A DNA stretch of 33,028 nt from positions 1 to 33,028 of the forward strand of contig JANYIG010000099.1 in the NCBI GenBank assembly GCA_025358765.1, read 5' to 3'. This document shows positions 25,664 to 33,028 of this stretch, piece after piece. Source of the stretch: Candidatus Kapaibacterium sp. Its GTDB lineage: Bacteria > Bacteroidota > Ignavibacteria > Kapaibacteriales > UBA4661. Position 1 is the stretch's first letter; each line of letters starts with the position of its first letter. The notes below the pieces were generated by a model, which searched no databases, was not told the DNA's origin, and saw only the letters and a program-made list of their open reading frames with translations. The translations under genes and the position numbers were made by a program.

Positions 25664-27154
25664 ATGGGCAAGCCAACTGGATTTCTTGAATTTGAGCGCC
25701 TTGCGCCCAAAAAAGCGCCCGTGCAGGAGCGCGTACAACATTTTGGTGAATTTGAAACGGTGCTTCCCGTCGTGGAAGCGCAGAATCAGGGCGCACGGTG
25801 TATGGACTGCGGAACGCCATTTTGCATGTCCGGCTGCCCGCTTGGTAACCGCATTCCTGAGTGGAACGACCTCGTTTTTCGGGATGATTGGCAGATTGCG
25901 CTTGAGCAACTTCACGCAACGAACAACTTCCCTGAATTTACGGGGCGCACGTGTCCAGCACCATGCGAATCATCGTGCGTGTTGGGCATTAATGCGCCAT
26001 CGGTGAGCATCAAAGGTATTGAAAATGCGATTATTGAACGTGGGTTTTCGGAGGGATGGGTTATGCCGGAAGCTCCCGGATGGCGCACGGGCAAGCGCGT
26101 GGCGATTATCGGCTCTGGTCCGGCGGGTTTGGCTGCCGCACAACAGCTTAATCGCGTAGGGCATTCTGTGACGGTATTCGAGCGAGATGACCGTATTGGC
26201 GGCTTGTTAGTATATGGTATTCCGAATTTTAAGTTAGAAAAAAATGCCGTAGAACGGCGTGTTCAGCAGCTTCGCGCCGAAGGCGTAGAGTTCCGAACGA
26301 ACACCAATGTCGGTGTGGATGTGTCTGTGGAACAGCTTCGCGCTATGTTTGATGCAGTTGTGCTGGCAATTGGTTCCAGTGTTCCGCGTGAGTTGCCGAT
26401 TGAGGGGCGCAATTTGAAGGGTATTTATCCCGCAATGAAATACCTCACGCAGCAAAATCGCGTGGATTGCGGCGATGAGATTGCGCCAGCAGAGCGCATA
26501 GATGCTCGTGGTAAACACGTTGTCGTTATCGGTGGTGGTGATACTGGTTCGGATTGTATTGGCACAGCAAACAGGCAGGGTGCGGCTTCCGTGACGCAAT
26601 TAGACGTGCACCAGCGTGGAATGCAGATGGAAGATGATTCCAACCCGTGGTGGCCCTTTGTGCCGATGTCGTACACGGAATCGTCGTCGCATCAAGAAGG
26701 TTGCGACCGGCTTTACACCATCGTTACACAACGTTTTGTGGGCAATGCCGAAGGAATTGTCACAACGCTCGAAGCGCTGAAAGTTGGGCGAACGCTGCGC
26801 CGCGAGGAACGCACCGCCCCACATCTGCTTCACGGCGAACAACTGCATCTGAGGGCAGATTTGGTGCTGCTTTCCATTGGGTTCAAGTATCCTGAATATC
26901 CACTTTTGAGGCAACTTGGCGTGGAAACCACGAACAGCGGTACGGTAAAAATTGACCGCGCGAATGCAACATCGCAACGCGGTATTTTTGCGGCGGGTGA
27001 TTGTTCGCGTGGAGCTTCGCTTGTGGTGTGGGCAATTGCCGAAGGACGGAATGTTGCCCACAGTGTAGATACATACTTGATGGGCGAAAGCTCGCTTCCA
27101 GCGCCGCTTCAGGAAACACTTGTCGTAGAACATCACAACGTGGCAGTGTATTGA
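25664..27154 (+). CDS. gltD: glutamate synthase (NADPH) small subunit
   Basis: 496 residues. The N-terminal ferredoxin-like domain has the cysteines C46, C49, C54 and C58 (CMDCGTPFC..GC) and a second set at CPAPCESSC, which bind [4Fe-4S] clusters and pass electrons to GltB. The FAD-binding GxGxxG is at residues 150-155 (IIGSGPAGLAAA) and the NADPH-binding GGGDTGSDC begins at 290. The C-terminal GDCSRGASLVVWAIAEGR is the last family signature, contacting FAD. The ATG at 25664 follows an A/T-rich stretch without a Shine-Dalgarno; another ATG at 25660 is in a frame that stops after nine codons. The 46-nt spacing to gltB implies one transcript. Confidence 0.97.
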   Translation: MGKPTGFLEFERLAPKKAPVQERVQHFGEFETVLPVVEAQNQGARCMDCGTPFCMSGCPLGNRIPEWNDLVFRDDWQIALEQLHATNNFPEFTGRTCPAPCESSCVLGINAPSVSIKGIENAIIERGFSEGWVMPEAPGWRTGKRVAIIGSGPAGLAAAQQLNRVGHSVTVFERDDRIGGLLVYGIPNFKLEKNAVERRVQQLRAEGVEFRTNTNVGVDVSVEQLRAMFDAVVLAIGSSVPRELPIEGRNLKGIYPAMKYLTQQNRVDCGDEIAPAERIDARGKHVVVIGGGDTGSDCIGTANRQGAASVTQLDVHQRGMQMEDDSNPWWPFVPMSYTESSSHQEGCDRLYTIVTQRFVGNAEGIVTTLEALKVGRTLRREERTAPHLLHGEQLHLRADLVLLSIGFKYPEYPLLRQLGVETTNSGTVKIDRANATSQRGIFAAGDCSRGASLVVWAIAEGRNVAHSVDTYLMGESSLPAPLQETLVVEHHNVAVY

Positions 27155-27206
27155 TGCTTGTTGTTTAGGAATACTAAAAAATGAGCAGCCAAATTAGAGT
27201 GGGAGG

Positions 27207-27248
27207 GGAAGTTCGCAAGAGAGCTTCAATGTTTTGTTGCGAACTTCC
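27207..27248 (+). terminator. hairpin downstream of gltD
   Basis: GGAAGTTCGCAA (27207-27218) and TTGCGAACTTCC (27237-27248) form a perfect 12-bp stem with an 18-nt loop, 52 nt after the gltD stop. No T-run follows, so it may be an mRNA-end stabiliser or a weak terminator. The rest of the gap up to 27439 shows no gene. Confidence 0.5.
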
Positions 27249-27439
27249 ATTCGCATTCCAATACGGTTATGTTATTGTACCATCATTCCTTCGTCGTTCC
27301 CCGTAGTCTGCAATCCGTATAAAAACTCAATAAAGAACTCCACCCACGAATCTTTCCGCCCGAATTTACGGTAAGAGTTGTAATTTTGTGTGACTTTTTG
27401 CAAATCATGGTTTTTCGCACTTCTCAAGGATAGACTCTC

Positions 27440-28954
27440 ATGAAACTCGCATTCTCACAATCTTCTCTTTCCCACATCAAATCTGATCTTCTGGTTCTCT
27501 TCGTTTCAAGTGACAAAACGCTTTTTGACGCTCAAAAAAAACTCGTCACCAAAGAATTTCCCGCCGCCGCACCTGCGCTGGATTCCGGCGATTTTATCGG
27601 TAAAAAAGAATCAAACGTGATGATCTACACCAGCGAAAAAGCGGCTTCCCCGCGCCTGCTGCTCGTTGGGTTTGGCGAGACCACTGCGCTCACCCTCGAA
27701 ACACTGCGCCGATGCGCCGCCCAAGTCGCAAAGGTTGCTACGGGCAAAAAACTATGTAGCGTGGCGGTTGCATTGCCCGCAAAGGCAATGATGGCGGGAC
27801 TTTCTCATGCTTCAATTGGCGAGGCGCTCACCGAAGGAATAATGCTTGCAGCGTATAAATTTGATAAATATTTTTCCGATAGCGATGCAAAGAAAAATAA
27901 TACCATTCAAACATTGACGTTTTGCACCGACGACAAAAAATATTTGAACGAGGCGAAATCTGGCGCGGAATACGCTCAAACCGTTGGTGATGGCGTTTTA
28001 CTTGCTCGTGCATTAGCAAACGCACCCAACAGCGAGATTTATCCTGAAACGCTTGCTAAAGCTGCCCAAAAAGCCGCAAAAGATGCCGGTTTCACAATAA
28101 CAGTGCTGGATAAAAAGAAAATTGCGGCGCTTCGCATGAATGGTTTGCTCGCGGTGAATCAAGGCAGTGTGCGCCCTCCGGTGTTCCTCGTTATGGAATA
28201 CAACGGCGGCGGCAAAAAAGATAAACCTATCGTACTCGTGGGTAAAGGTGTGACGTTCGACACGGGCGGCATCTCGATTAAGCCAGCGGCAGGCATGGGG
28301 GAAATGCGAATGGATATGCACGGCTCGGCATCAGTGATTGGGGCAATGTACGCAGCAGCAAAACTCGGTATCAAACAGAATATAGTGGGGCTTGTGCCAG
28401 CAACAGAAAATATGCCAAGCGGTTCTGCGCTTGTTCCGGGTGATGTTATCACATACTCGAATGGTGTGAGTGTGGAAGTTGATAACACCGATGCCGAAGG
28501 GCGATTGATTCTTGCCGACGCGCTGATTTATGCCCAGCGATACAAACCGCAAGCCATCATTGACCTTGCAACGCTTACGGGAGCTTGTGTTGTGGCACTT
28601 GGATTTGTAACGTCAGGTTTGTTCGGCACAGACGAGGCGCTCAAAACCCGCATCAAGTCTTCCGCTGACTACACGAACGAGTATGTATGCGAATTGCCAC
28701 TTTACAGCGAATATGAAGAACTCATCAAAAGCGATATCGCCGACATCAAGAATGCAGGCGGGCGTTGGGCGGGTGCTATCACGGCAGCACTTTTTTTGAA
28801 GCGATTCATTAAAACAGAGTCAGGCGAGATGCCGTGGGCACATTTGGATATTGCCGGTCCCGCTATCTTGCCTTCCGATACCGCTTATATGCCCAAAAAT
28901 GGTTCTGGCGTTTGTGTACGGCTTCTTTGCGACATGCTCAGAAATTGGAAATAA
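27440..28954 (+). CDS. pepA: leucyl aminopeptidase (peptidase family M17)
   Basis: 504 residues, the usual length. The catalytic C-terminal half contains VGKGVTFDTGGISIKPA with K269 and D274, RMDMHGSASVIGAMY, and NTDAEGRLILADALIYA with D351 and E353; these residues bind the two metal ions. PepA removes N-terminal amino acids from peptides in the cytoplasm, and in some bacteria also binds DNA. The N-terminal half (about 1-165) is the less conserved macro-like domain. AAGGA lies 9 nt before ATG 27440. The gene sits alone between the hairpin after gltD and the shared terminator at 29003-29038. Confidence 0.95.
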   Translation: MKLAFSQSSLSHIKSDLLVLFVSSDKTLFDAQKKLVTKEFPAAAPALDSGDFIGKKESNVMIYTSEKAASPRLLLVGFGETTALTLETLRRCAAQVAKVATGKKLCSVAVALPAKAMMAGLSHASIGEALTEGIMLAAYKFDKYFSDSDAKKNNTIQTLTFCTDDKKYLNEAKSGAEYAQTVGDGVLLARALANAPNSEIYPETLAKAAQKAAKDAGFTITVLDKKKIAALRMNGLLAVNQGSVRPPVFLVMEYNGGGKKDKPIVLVGKGVTFDTGGISIKPAAGMGEMRMDMHGSASVIGAMYAAAKLGIKQNIVGLVPATENMPSGSALVPGDVITYSNGVSVEVDNTDAEGRLILADALIYAQRYKPQAIIDLATLTGACVVALGFVTSGLFGTDEALKTRIKSSADYTNEYVCELPLYSEYEELIKSDIADIKNAGGRWAGAITAALFLKRFIKTESGEMPWAHLDIAGPAILPSDTAYMPKNGSGVCVRLLCDMLRNWK

Positions 28955-29002
28955 ACCGATTATTGAGTACAAGGGGTAACTAAACAAGAGCCAAATAAAA
29001 AC

Positions 29003-29038
29003 GGTACGTTTGGATATATGACATGACCCAAACGTACC
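29003..29038. terminator. bidirectional terminator between pepA and mscL
   Basis: GGTACGTTTGG (29003-29013) and CCAAACGTACC (29028-29038) form a perfect 11-bp stem. GCTTTTTG follows on the plus strand and CGTTTTTATTT on the minus strand. It can end both convergent genes. Confidence 0.85.
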
Positions 29039-29064
29039 ATTGCTTTTTGTCTATCCAGATTCCG

Positions 29065-29466
29065 TTAGCGCTGTTTGAGCGCATCGCGGATTTCCATGAG
29101 AAGTTTTTCTTGTGCCGATGGCTCCGGCGGAGTTGCGGGCGCGACTGCCTCTGCCTTTTTCAAATTGTTCATGGCTCTAACCATCAGGAAAATAATCAAC
29201 GCCAAGATTGCAAAATCAAGGATTGTCTGGACAAATGCTCCATATCGAACGGCAACTTCCGGTGTTTTATCCACCGCAGCCTTCAGAACAAATTGTAAAT
29301 CCTTAAAATTTACACCCCCCAGCGCTATGCCAATTGGCGGCATAATGACATCGTTCACTAACGACGATACGATTTTGCCGAATGCGCCCCCGATAATCAC
29401 GCCAACTGCCAAATCAATAACATTTCCTTTGACGGCAAATTCTTTGAACTCCTGTATCATACCCAT
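29065..29466 (-). CDS. mscL: large-conductance mechanosensitive channel MscL
   Basis: 133 residues. The family core is at the start: [20 protein letters not shown] continuing into [20 protein letters not shown], which covers the amphipathic N-terminal helix and first pore-lining helix. The second membrane helix is [22 protein letters not shown], and the charged C-terminal helix ends RDALKQR. It forms a homopentamer that opens under membrane tension and releases solutes on osmotic downshock. ATG 29466 is preferred because GAGG lies six bases upstream; ATGs at 29478 and 29460 are also in frame. It is convergent with pepA. Confidence 0.96.
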   Translation of the reverse strand: MGMIQEFKEFAVKGNVIDLAVGVIIGGAFGKIVSSLVNDVIMPPIGIALGGVNFKDLQFVLKAAVDKTPEVAVRYGAFVQTILDFAILALIIFLMVRAMNNLKKAEAVAPATPPEPSAQEKLLMEIRDALKQR

Positions 29467-29721
29467 ACAACACCTCATGATTACAATAAAACAACGATGA
29501 ATTTGAATGTTTTGGTTTCAGTCTTTGCACAGGATTATTTGTTATCAAGCATTGCGAACAAGATAAGAAAAAACATACCCATAAAAAATAATGGATGAAA
29601 AACGTGTGAAATACCAAATAATAACAAACAGTAAACTGTCTTCGCAGATGCGCGAATTTTTGTAATTTGGCGGTATCGTATTCTTTTTCTCATTCTTACA
29701 TTTCTTTGAAGGATTTTTACT

Positions 29722-30084
29722 ATGGAACGTACAACAATGATTTTTGGAGCGCTGTTTGTTGTCATCGGCGCGGTTGCATTTGGCATGACGCAGGCTCCAA
29801 CCTCACTTATTCCGGGCTTAATCGGTGCGTTGATGATTTTTCTCGCATGGTTTGGTACACAAAAGCCCGATCTCAAAAAAAATCTCATGCACGGTTCAGT
29901 ATTGATGGCACTTCTTATGTTTCTTTCGTCCGTCCCAGCAGTACCAACGGCGTTCCAAATGCTCTCCGGCGCAGATGTTGAGCGCCCCGTAGCGGTGATT
30001 GTCCGCTCCATAACGACGCTCCTTTCCGGCACATATATTGGCTTGGCTGTTCAATCATTCATTAACGCCCGCAAAAACAGATAA
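29722..30084 (+). CDS. small membrane protein with four predicted spans, function unknown
   Basis: 120 residues, very hydrophobic. Four membrane segments can be outlined: about 5-21 (TMIFGALFVVIGAVAF), 28-45 (LIPGLIGALMIFLAWFG), 56-75 (HGSVLMALLMFLSSVPAVPT) and 92-112 (IVRSITTLLSGTYIGLAVQ). A basic KPDLKKN piece sits between spans 2 and 3, and the end is basic (ARKNR), giving a cytoplasmic C-terminus by the positive-inside rule. AAGGA about 9 nt before ATG supports the start. The layout recalls small unnamed membrane proteins in other bacteria, but no family name can be given with certainty. It is followed after 72 nt by the dipeptidase gene; an operon is possible. Confidence 0.8.
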   Translation: MERTTMIFGALFVVIGAVAFGMTQAPTSLIPGLIGALMIFLAWFGTQKPDLKKNLMHGSVLMALLMFLSSVPAVPTAFQMLSGADVERPVAVIVRSITTLLSGTYIGLAVQSFINARKNR

Positions 30085-30156
30085 ATTATTGCGAAGAAGG
30101 AAGACGAATAGCATCAAACCTCCGTCCGCACTCACTATCCACTATTACCTGAATCT

Positions 30157-31125
30157 ATGCTGCCTGTTTTTGACTTGCACTGCGATTTGCTTGCGTACCT
30201 GACTGCCATTGACGGTGCTGACCCGATGGGTGATGAAATTGGTTGTTCGTTGCCATCGCTCGAAGAAGGAAACGTCAAATTCCAAACGTTGGCAATTTTT
30301 ACGATGACGGGTGAAGGTAGCGTGGAATCGGGAGCCGAGCAAGTGATGGCATTCAGCGAGCTGCTGGAGGATTATGATGCTTACGTTCAAGTGTTAGACG
30401 ACCCGAACGACCTTGAAAATATTGCCGAATCTGACTTCACAACAGTGGTAACGGCAATCGAGAACGCATCGGGCTTCTGCGGCGAAGAGGACGATTTGGA
30501 TGAAGCATTCAAGACGTTTGAAACTATGCTGGAGACTATTGCGCCATTGTTATACATTTCGTTGACACATAACGAGGAAAACCGATTTGGCGGCGGCAAC
30601 CTCAGCAATAATGTGGGTTTGAAGGCTGACGGGCGGGTATTGCTCGATTACCTGAGCGAACGGCGTATTGCGATTGACCTCTCGCACACCAGCGATGAGC
30701 TTGCTCGTGACATTATAGATTATACATACGCTCAAGGGTTAAATATTCCCATCATTGCCAGTCACTCGAATTTTCGTACTATCCGCGACCATATACGGAA
30801 CCTGCCCGACGACATTGCACAAGAAGTGATAGCGCGGGGCGGTCTGATTGGTATGAATTTTTGTCACGAATTTATTGATGAGTTTGATTCCGACGTACTT
30901 GTGCAACACATTTTGCACGGTTTTGAGCTTGGCGGTGCGAACGCGATGGCGTTTGGCTCCGATTTTTTCTTCTCGCCGGACGATGCCGAATTTTTCTACG
31001 ACCACCGCAATTCCGCACAATTTCCGAATATCCTCACACAACTCGACAGTGTTCTCTCACAAGAGCAGCTTCACGCCTTGAGTTACGGCAACGCGCTTCA
31101 TTTTATGAATCGTTTATGGCGGTAA
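30157..31125 (+). CDS. membrane dipeptidase-like metallohydrolase (peptidase family M19)
   Basis: 322 residues. The zinc ligands of the renal-dipeptidase family are all present: H8 and D10 (DLHCDL), the bridging E102 (AIENASGF), H177 (IDLSHTSD) and H203 (ASHSN); the catalytic-site D269 is in FGSDF. YISLTHNEENRFGGG is the substrate-loop signature. The enzyme would hydrolyse dipeptides, possibly including D-amino-acid dipeptides. There is no signal peptide or GPI-type end, so a cytoplasmic enzyme is likely, as in other bacterial members. The ATG at 30157 has no evident Shine-Dalgarno. The segment at about 110-120 (GEEDDLDE) is unusually acidic. Confidence 0.92.
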   Translation: MLPVFDLHCDLLAYLTAIDGADPMGDEIGCSLPSLEEGNVKFQTLAIFTMTGEGSVESGAEQVMAFSELLEDYDAYVQVLDDPNDLENIAESDFTTVVTAIENASGFCGEEDDLDEAFKTFETMLETIAPLLYISLTHNEENRFGGGNLSNNVGLKADGRVLLDYLSERRIAIDLSHTSDELARDIIDYTYAQGLNIPIIASHSNFRTIRDHIRNLPDDIAQEVIARGGLIGMNFCHEFIDEFDSDVLVQHILHGFELGGANAMAFGSDFFFSPDDAEFFYDHRNSAQFPNILTQLDSVLSQEQLHALSYGNALHFMNRLWR

Positions 31126-31265
31126 TCTTATTTCATATTCTCCATCCAACGAAATAAACACTGTTCTCAAAAGCCTGTGGCATTATCACAATTCATTTAT
31201 GAATACGTACCGCAACAAATAAACTCCCGATTCTTCAGCGTAGCGCTTTGTTAAGAAAGTTTTTT

Positions 31266-31306
31266 AATATGCGAATCCACCTCAACGATGGATTCGCATA
31301 TTTTTT
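31266..31306 (+). terminator. terminator of the dipeptidase gene
   Basis: AATATGCGAATCCA (31266-31279) and TGGATTCGCATATT (31289-31302) form a perfect 14-bp stem followed by a T-run (TTTTTT at 31301-31306). It lies 140 nt after the dipeptidase stop. Confidence 0.9.
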
Positions 31307-31330
31307 ATGGCGGCATAGGTTTCCTTAAAC

Positions 31331-31374
31331 AAAAAAAAACAGCCCCCAAAACATTTTTTTGTGTACTTGGGGGC
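31331..31374 (-). terminator. minus-strand terminator with no called gene ahead of it
   Basis: GCCCCCAA (31342-31349) and TTGGGGGC (31367-31374) form an 8-bp GC-rich stem. On the minus strand it is followed by TG and nine T (31339-31331), a textbook rho-independent end. On the plus strand an A-run follows instead, so its natural direction is minus. No firmly called minus gene lies within several kb upstream of it, pointing to a short transcript from about 31600. Confidence 0.6.
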
Positions 31375-31482
31375 AAAAAAATAGGGCAAAAATGCCAAAT
31401 CGTTTTTTGGAGAAAAATGAATTTTAGACATTTTTACCCCAAAATTTACCGCTTGTCCTAATAAAACGACCTCTTACGAAAA

Positions 31483-31584
31483 TTATCTGGATTTTTCTTG
31501 CTTTCTAAACCATATTGTTGCCGCGACAAACATCACAAAAGTACCTGAAAACAGTATTGGGAAAAAGCGGGAAGCAGAAGACAA
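31483..31584 (-). CDS. possible small membrane peptide (33 codons, TTG start)
   Basis: Reads from TTG at 31584: a hydrophobic stretch FFPILFSGTFVMFVAATIWF followed by a basic end RKQEKSR and TAA. One membrane span with a positive C-terminal flank is a common shape of small bacterial membrane proteins. Its transcript would end at the minus terminator 31331-31374. Against it: no Shine-Dalgarno, no ATG near the start, and very short length. Listed as a candidate only. Confidence 0.22.
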   Translation of the reverse strand: MSSASRFFPILFSGTFVMFVAATIWFRKQEKSR

Positions 31585-31698
31585 AAAGAAAAAATATCAC
31601 ACATTCGTGGTATAGACATTGACCTTGCGCCTGACGTATTTTGCAGAGTAATTAGGGGTAGCTTGTTTTCCGCCATTTATTCTACGACGAGGAGTGTT

Positions 31699-32907
31699 AT
31701 GAAAGAATGGTTTCACATTTTGGAATTGTTAGTAAGCGTTGTCAATCATGCGCCAGTAATTATGTTTGGGATTGACATGTGCGGCAAATTTACGCTGTTT
31801 CGTGGTAAAGGATTAGAAAATTTGGAATTGAGTCCTGACGAGCTTGTTGGAGCATCCATCTTTGACTACTATTCCGGTCATCTGGATATGTGCAATCTGG
31901 TGGCACGCAGTATGCACGGGGAGTTTGTGCGTGGTGATTTTTTTGTCCAAGACACATTCTATGAAGCAATCTTATCACCTTCGTATTGCAACGATGGCTC
32001 ACAGACCGGTGTGAGTGGTGTTTTGGTGAATATCACCGAGCGCAAACAATTTGAGCAAACATTGATGACGATGAGCAGCAAATTGGAGCTGCTCAACCGT
32101 GAAAAGAATGATTTTATGGGTATTGTGGCACACGACCTGAAAAATCCTCTTACAGGTATTCGTGGAAGTGCGGAACTTTTGCTTCGTGATGCGCAGCTCA
32201 AATCGCCGGAACGGGCGTTGGTTGGCCAGGTTGTTGACAGCTGCAATAGGATGTTTGAGCTTATTGGCAATCTTTTGGATACCAATGCTATTGAGCAAGG
32301 TAGAATGAGCTTAAAACCATCGGAATTTAATATCAGTTTGTTGGCGCATTATGTGGTGGAGGTCTATACGCATCGGGCAAACGAAAAAAATATCACGTTG
32401 TCGTTTACGAGCGAGTCGGAGACGGTGATGGCGTTTGCCAACGAAAATGCGACTATGCAAGCATTGGACAACCTAATTTCCAACGCAATCAAATATTCAC
32501 CACACGGCAAAACAATACACATCCGAGTTCGTTGCACACAAAAGCCGCGTCTCTACGGCAAAACACTCTCCGAATGGTTTACGCTTCCGCCGATTGATTT
32601 GGATGAGGCACTGAAGAACCCCTTTACGCCTTGTATTCGGATTGAAGTCGAGGATGAAGGTCCGGGGCTTTCAGACGAGGATAAAAAAGCACTTTTTACA
32701 AAATTTGCCAAACTCTCTGCACGACCAACGGGTAATGAGACATCCACTGGCTTGGGGCTTTCCATTGTGAAAAAGCTCGTTGAGGGCATGGAGGGTCGTG
32801 TGTGGTGCGAAAGCCAGTACGGAAGCGGTGCAATTTTCATCGTGGAATTACCACTCGTCCAGCAAGAAGAAGTCTCCTACGCCATGAACGGTAGTGTTGT
32901 GTATTAA
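31699..32907 (+). CDS. PAS-domain sensor histidine kinase, orphan
   Basis: 402 residues, no membrane segment, so probably cytoplasmic. The N-terminal part (about 5-125) is a PAS domain ending VSGVLVNITERKQFEQTL. The dimerisation/phosphoacceptor helix has H145 in FMGIVAHDLKNPLTGI. The ATPase domain contains the N box (ALDNLISNAIKYSPHG), G1 (EVEDEGPGLSDEDKKALF), and G2 (TSTGLGLSIVKKLVEGMEG). Between N and G1 there is an insert of about 35 residues with aromatic and Pro residues (LYGKTLSEWFTLPPIDLDEA). GAGGAG six bases upstream fixes ATG 31699; the open frame at 31663 has none. No response regulator lies beside it inside the window, so its partner and signal are unknown; about 120 nt of non-coding sequence follow to the window end. 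Confidence 0.95.
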   Translation: MKEWFHILELLVSVVNHAPVIMFGIDMCGKFTLFRGKGLENLELSPDELVGASIFDYYSGHLDMCNLVARSMHGEFVRGDFFVQDTFYEAILSPSYCNDGSQTGVSGVLVNITERKQFEQTLMTMSSKLELLNREKNDFMGIVAHDLKNPLTGIRGSAELLLRDAQLKSPERALVGQVVDSCNRMFELIGNLLDTNAIEQGRMSLKPSEFNISLLAHYVVEVYTHRANEKNITLSFTSESETVMAFANENATMQALDNLISNAIKYSPHGKTIHIRVRCTQKPRLYGKTLSEWFTLPPIDLDEALKNPFTPCIRIEVEDEGPGLSDEDKKALFTKFAKLSARPTGNETSTGLGLSIVKKLVEGMEGRVWCESQYGSGAIFIVELPLVQQEEVSYAMNGSVVY

Positions 32908-33028
32908 AACCTGAATGCGAGAACTATACCTTGATGAGAAAATATTCGAGAAAATAATTTTGCTTTGCCTCCTGCCGTGAGACTCCCTCTCCCCTCCTCC
33001 CTTGCCAACACAAGTGGCAGAGGGAAAG
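32908..33028. other. non-coding end of window, start of a possible repeat
   Basis: After the kinase gene the sequence turns pyrimidine-rich (CTCCCTCTCCCCTCCTCCC near 32983-33001). It ends with TGGCAGAGGG, which can pair with CCCTCT and GCCA just before it. This resembles short intergenic repeats of the CTCCCC type, such as the one at 3907-3924, but it is cut by the window edge. Confidence 0.3.

Larger units (their letters stand above)
31126..31698. other. gene-poor region with two terminators and a possible minus-strand transcript
   Basis: About 570 nt. From left to right it has the dipeptidase terminator (31266-31306), a minus-oriented terminator (31331-31374), a 33-codon hydrophobic frame on the minus strand (31483-31584), and the leader of the histidine kinase. 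For the kinase, TTGCGC (31625-31630) and TAATTA (31649-31654) at 18 bp form a weak promoter candidate. No tRNA-like or riboswitch-like fold was recognised. Confidence 0.55.

Noticed and set aside
29535-30032. 165-codon minus-strand frame opposite the small membrane protein
   Set aside because: The plus-strand gene has a ribosome site and clear membrane segments; the minus frame has no recognisable features.
31417-31461. 14-codon plus-strand ORF with GGAG upstream, possible leader peptide
   Set aside because: Too short to judge, no regulatory codon run and no attenuator structure after it.

Overview
The window looks like ordinary chromosomal DNA from a free-living bacterium of the Bacteroidota/Chlorobiota (FCB) group, possibly a Kapabacteria-like or Ignavibacteria-like lineage. 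This is inferred from four things: the IleRS, which carries GIHH in place of HIGH; a TraR/DksA-type protein with a long Lys/Ala tail; a promoter ahead of amtB with a TAnnTTTG-like -10; and several genes without a clear Shine-Dalgarno. No phage, plasmid, IS element, CRISPR array, tRNA or rRNA was recognised. The placement is moderately supported and would need a phylogeny of IleRS, DnaK or GltB.

Layout. (1) 1-293: the N-terminal part of a family 2 glycosyltransferase, leaving the window on the minus strand, divergent from ileS (504-3812). (2) 3813-4803: a short intergenic repeat, then a DksA/TraR-like zinc protein with a histone-H1-like tail. (3) 4842-6538: a two-gene minus-strand operon (GNAT acetyltransferase, then a MarR-GNAT fusion) with a recognisable promoter and operator-like palindrome, bracketed by two hairpins that share a 13-nt arm. 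(4) 6511-12196: a minus-strand array of three large polytopic membrane proteins in an A'-B-A arrangement (in transcription order A, B, A'), where A and A' are clear paralogs and all look like GT-C glycosyltransferases. A 37-codon basic ORF overlaps the last stop by ATGA and resembles the cationic N-terminal tails of the array, as if a fourth gene had been cut short. (5) 12359-18750: a protein quality-control island of three Hsp20 genes, dnaK and an HtrA/Deg protease. Ahead of the first hsp20 lie four copies of an imperfect palindrome, CTGNCA-N3-TGNCAG. (6) 19153-27154: nitrogen assimilation, amtB then gltB and gltD. (7) 27440-31125: leucyl aminopeptidase, mscL (minus), a small 4-TM protein and an M19 dipeptidase. 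(8) 31126-33028: a structured intergenic region that may hold a short minus-strand transcript, then an orphan PAS-histidine kinase.

How the genes fit together. AmtB imports ammonium and GltBD uses the resulting glutamine to make glutamate. The Hsp20, DnaK and HtrA proteins cover aggregate holding, refolding and envelope proteolysis. The membrane array probably acts in cell-surface glycan or lipid glycosylation, but its substrate cannot be read from the sequence. The least explained parts are the repeated palindrome ahead of the hsp20 cluster and the A'-B-A membrane array with its truncated tail ORF.
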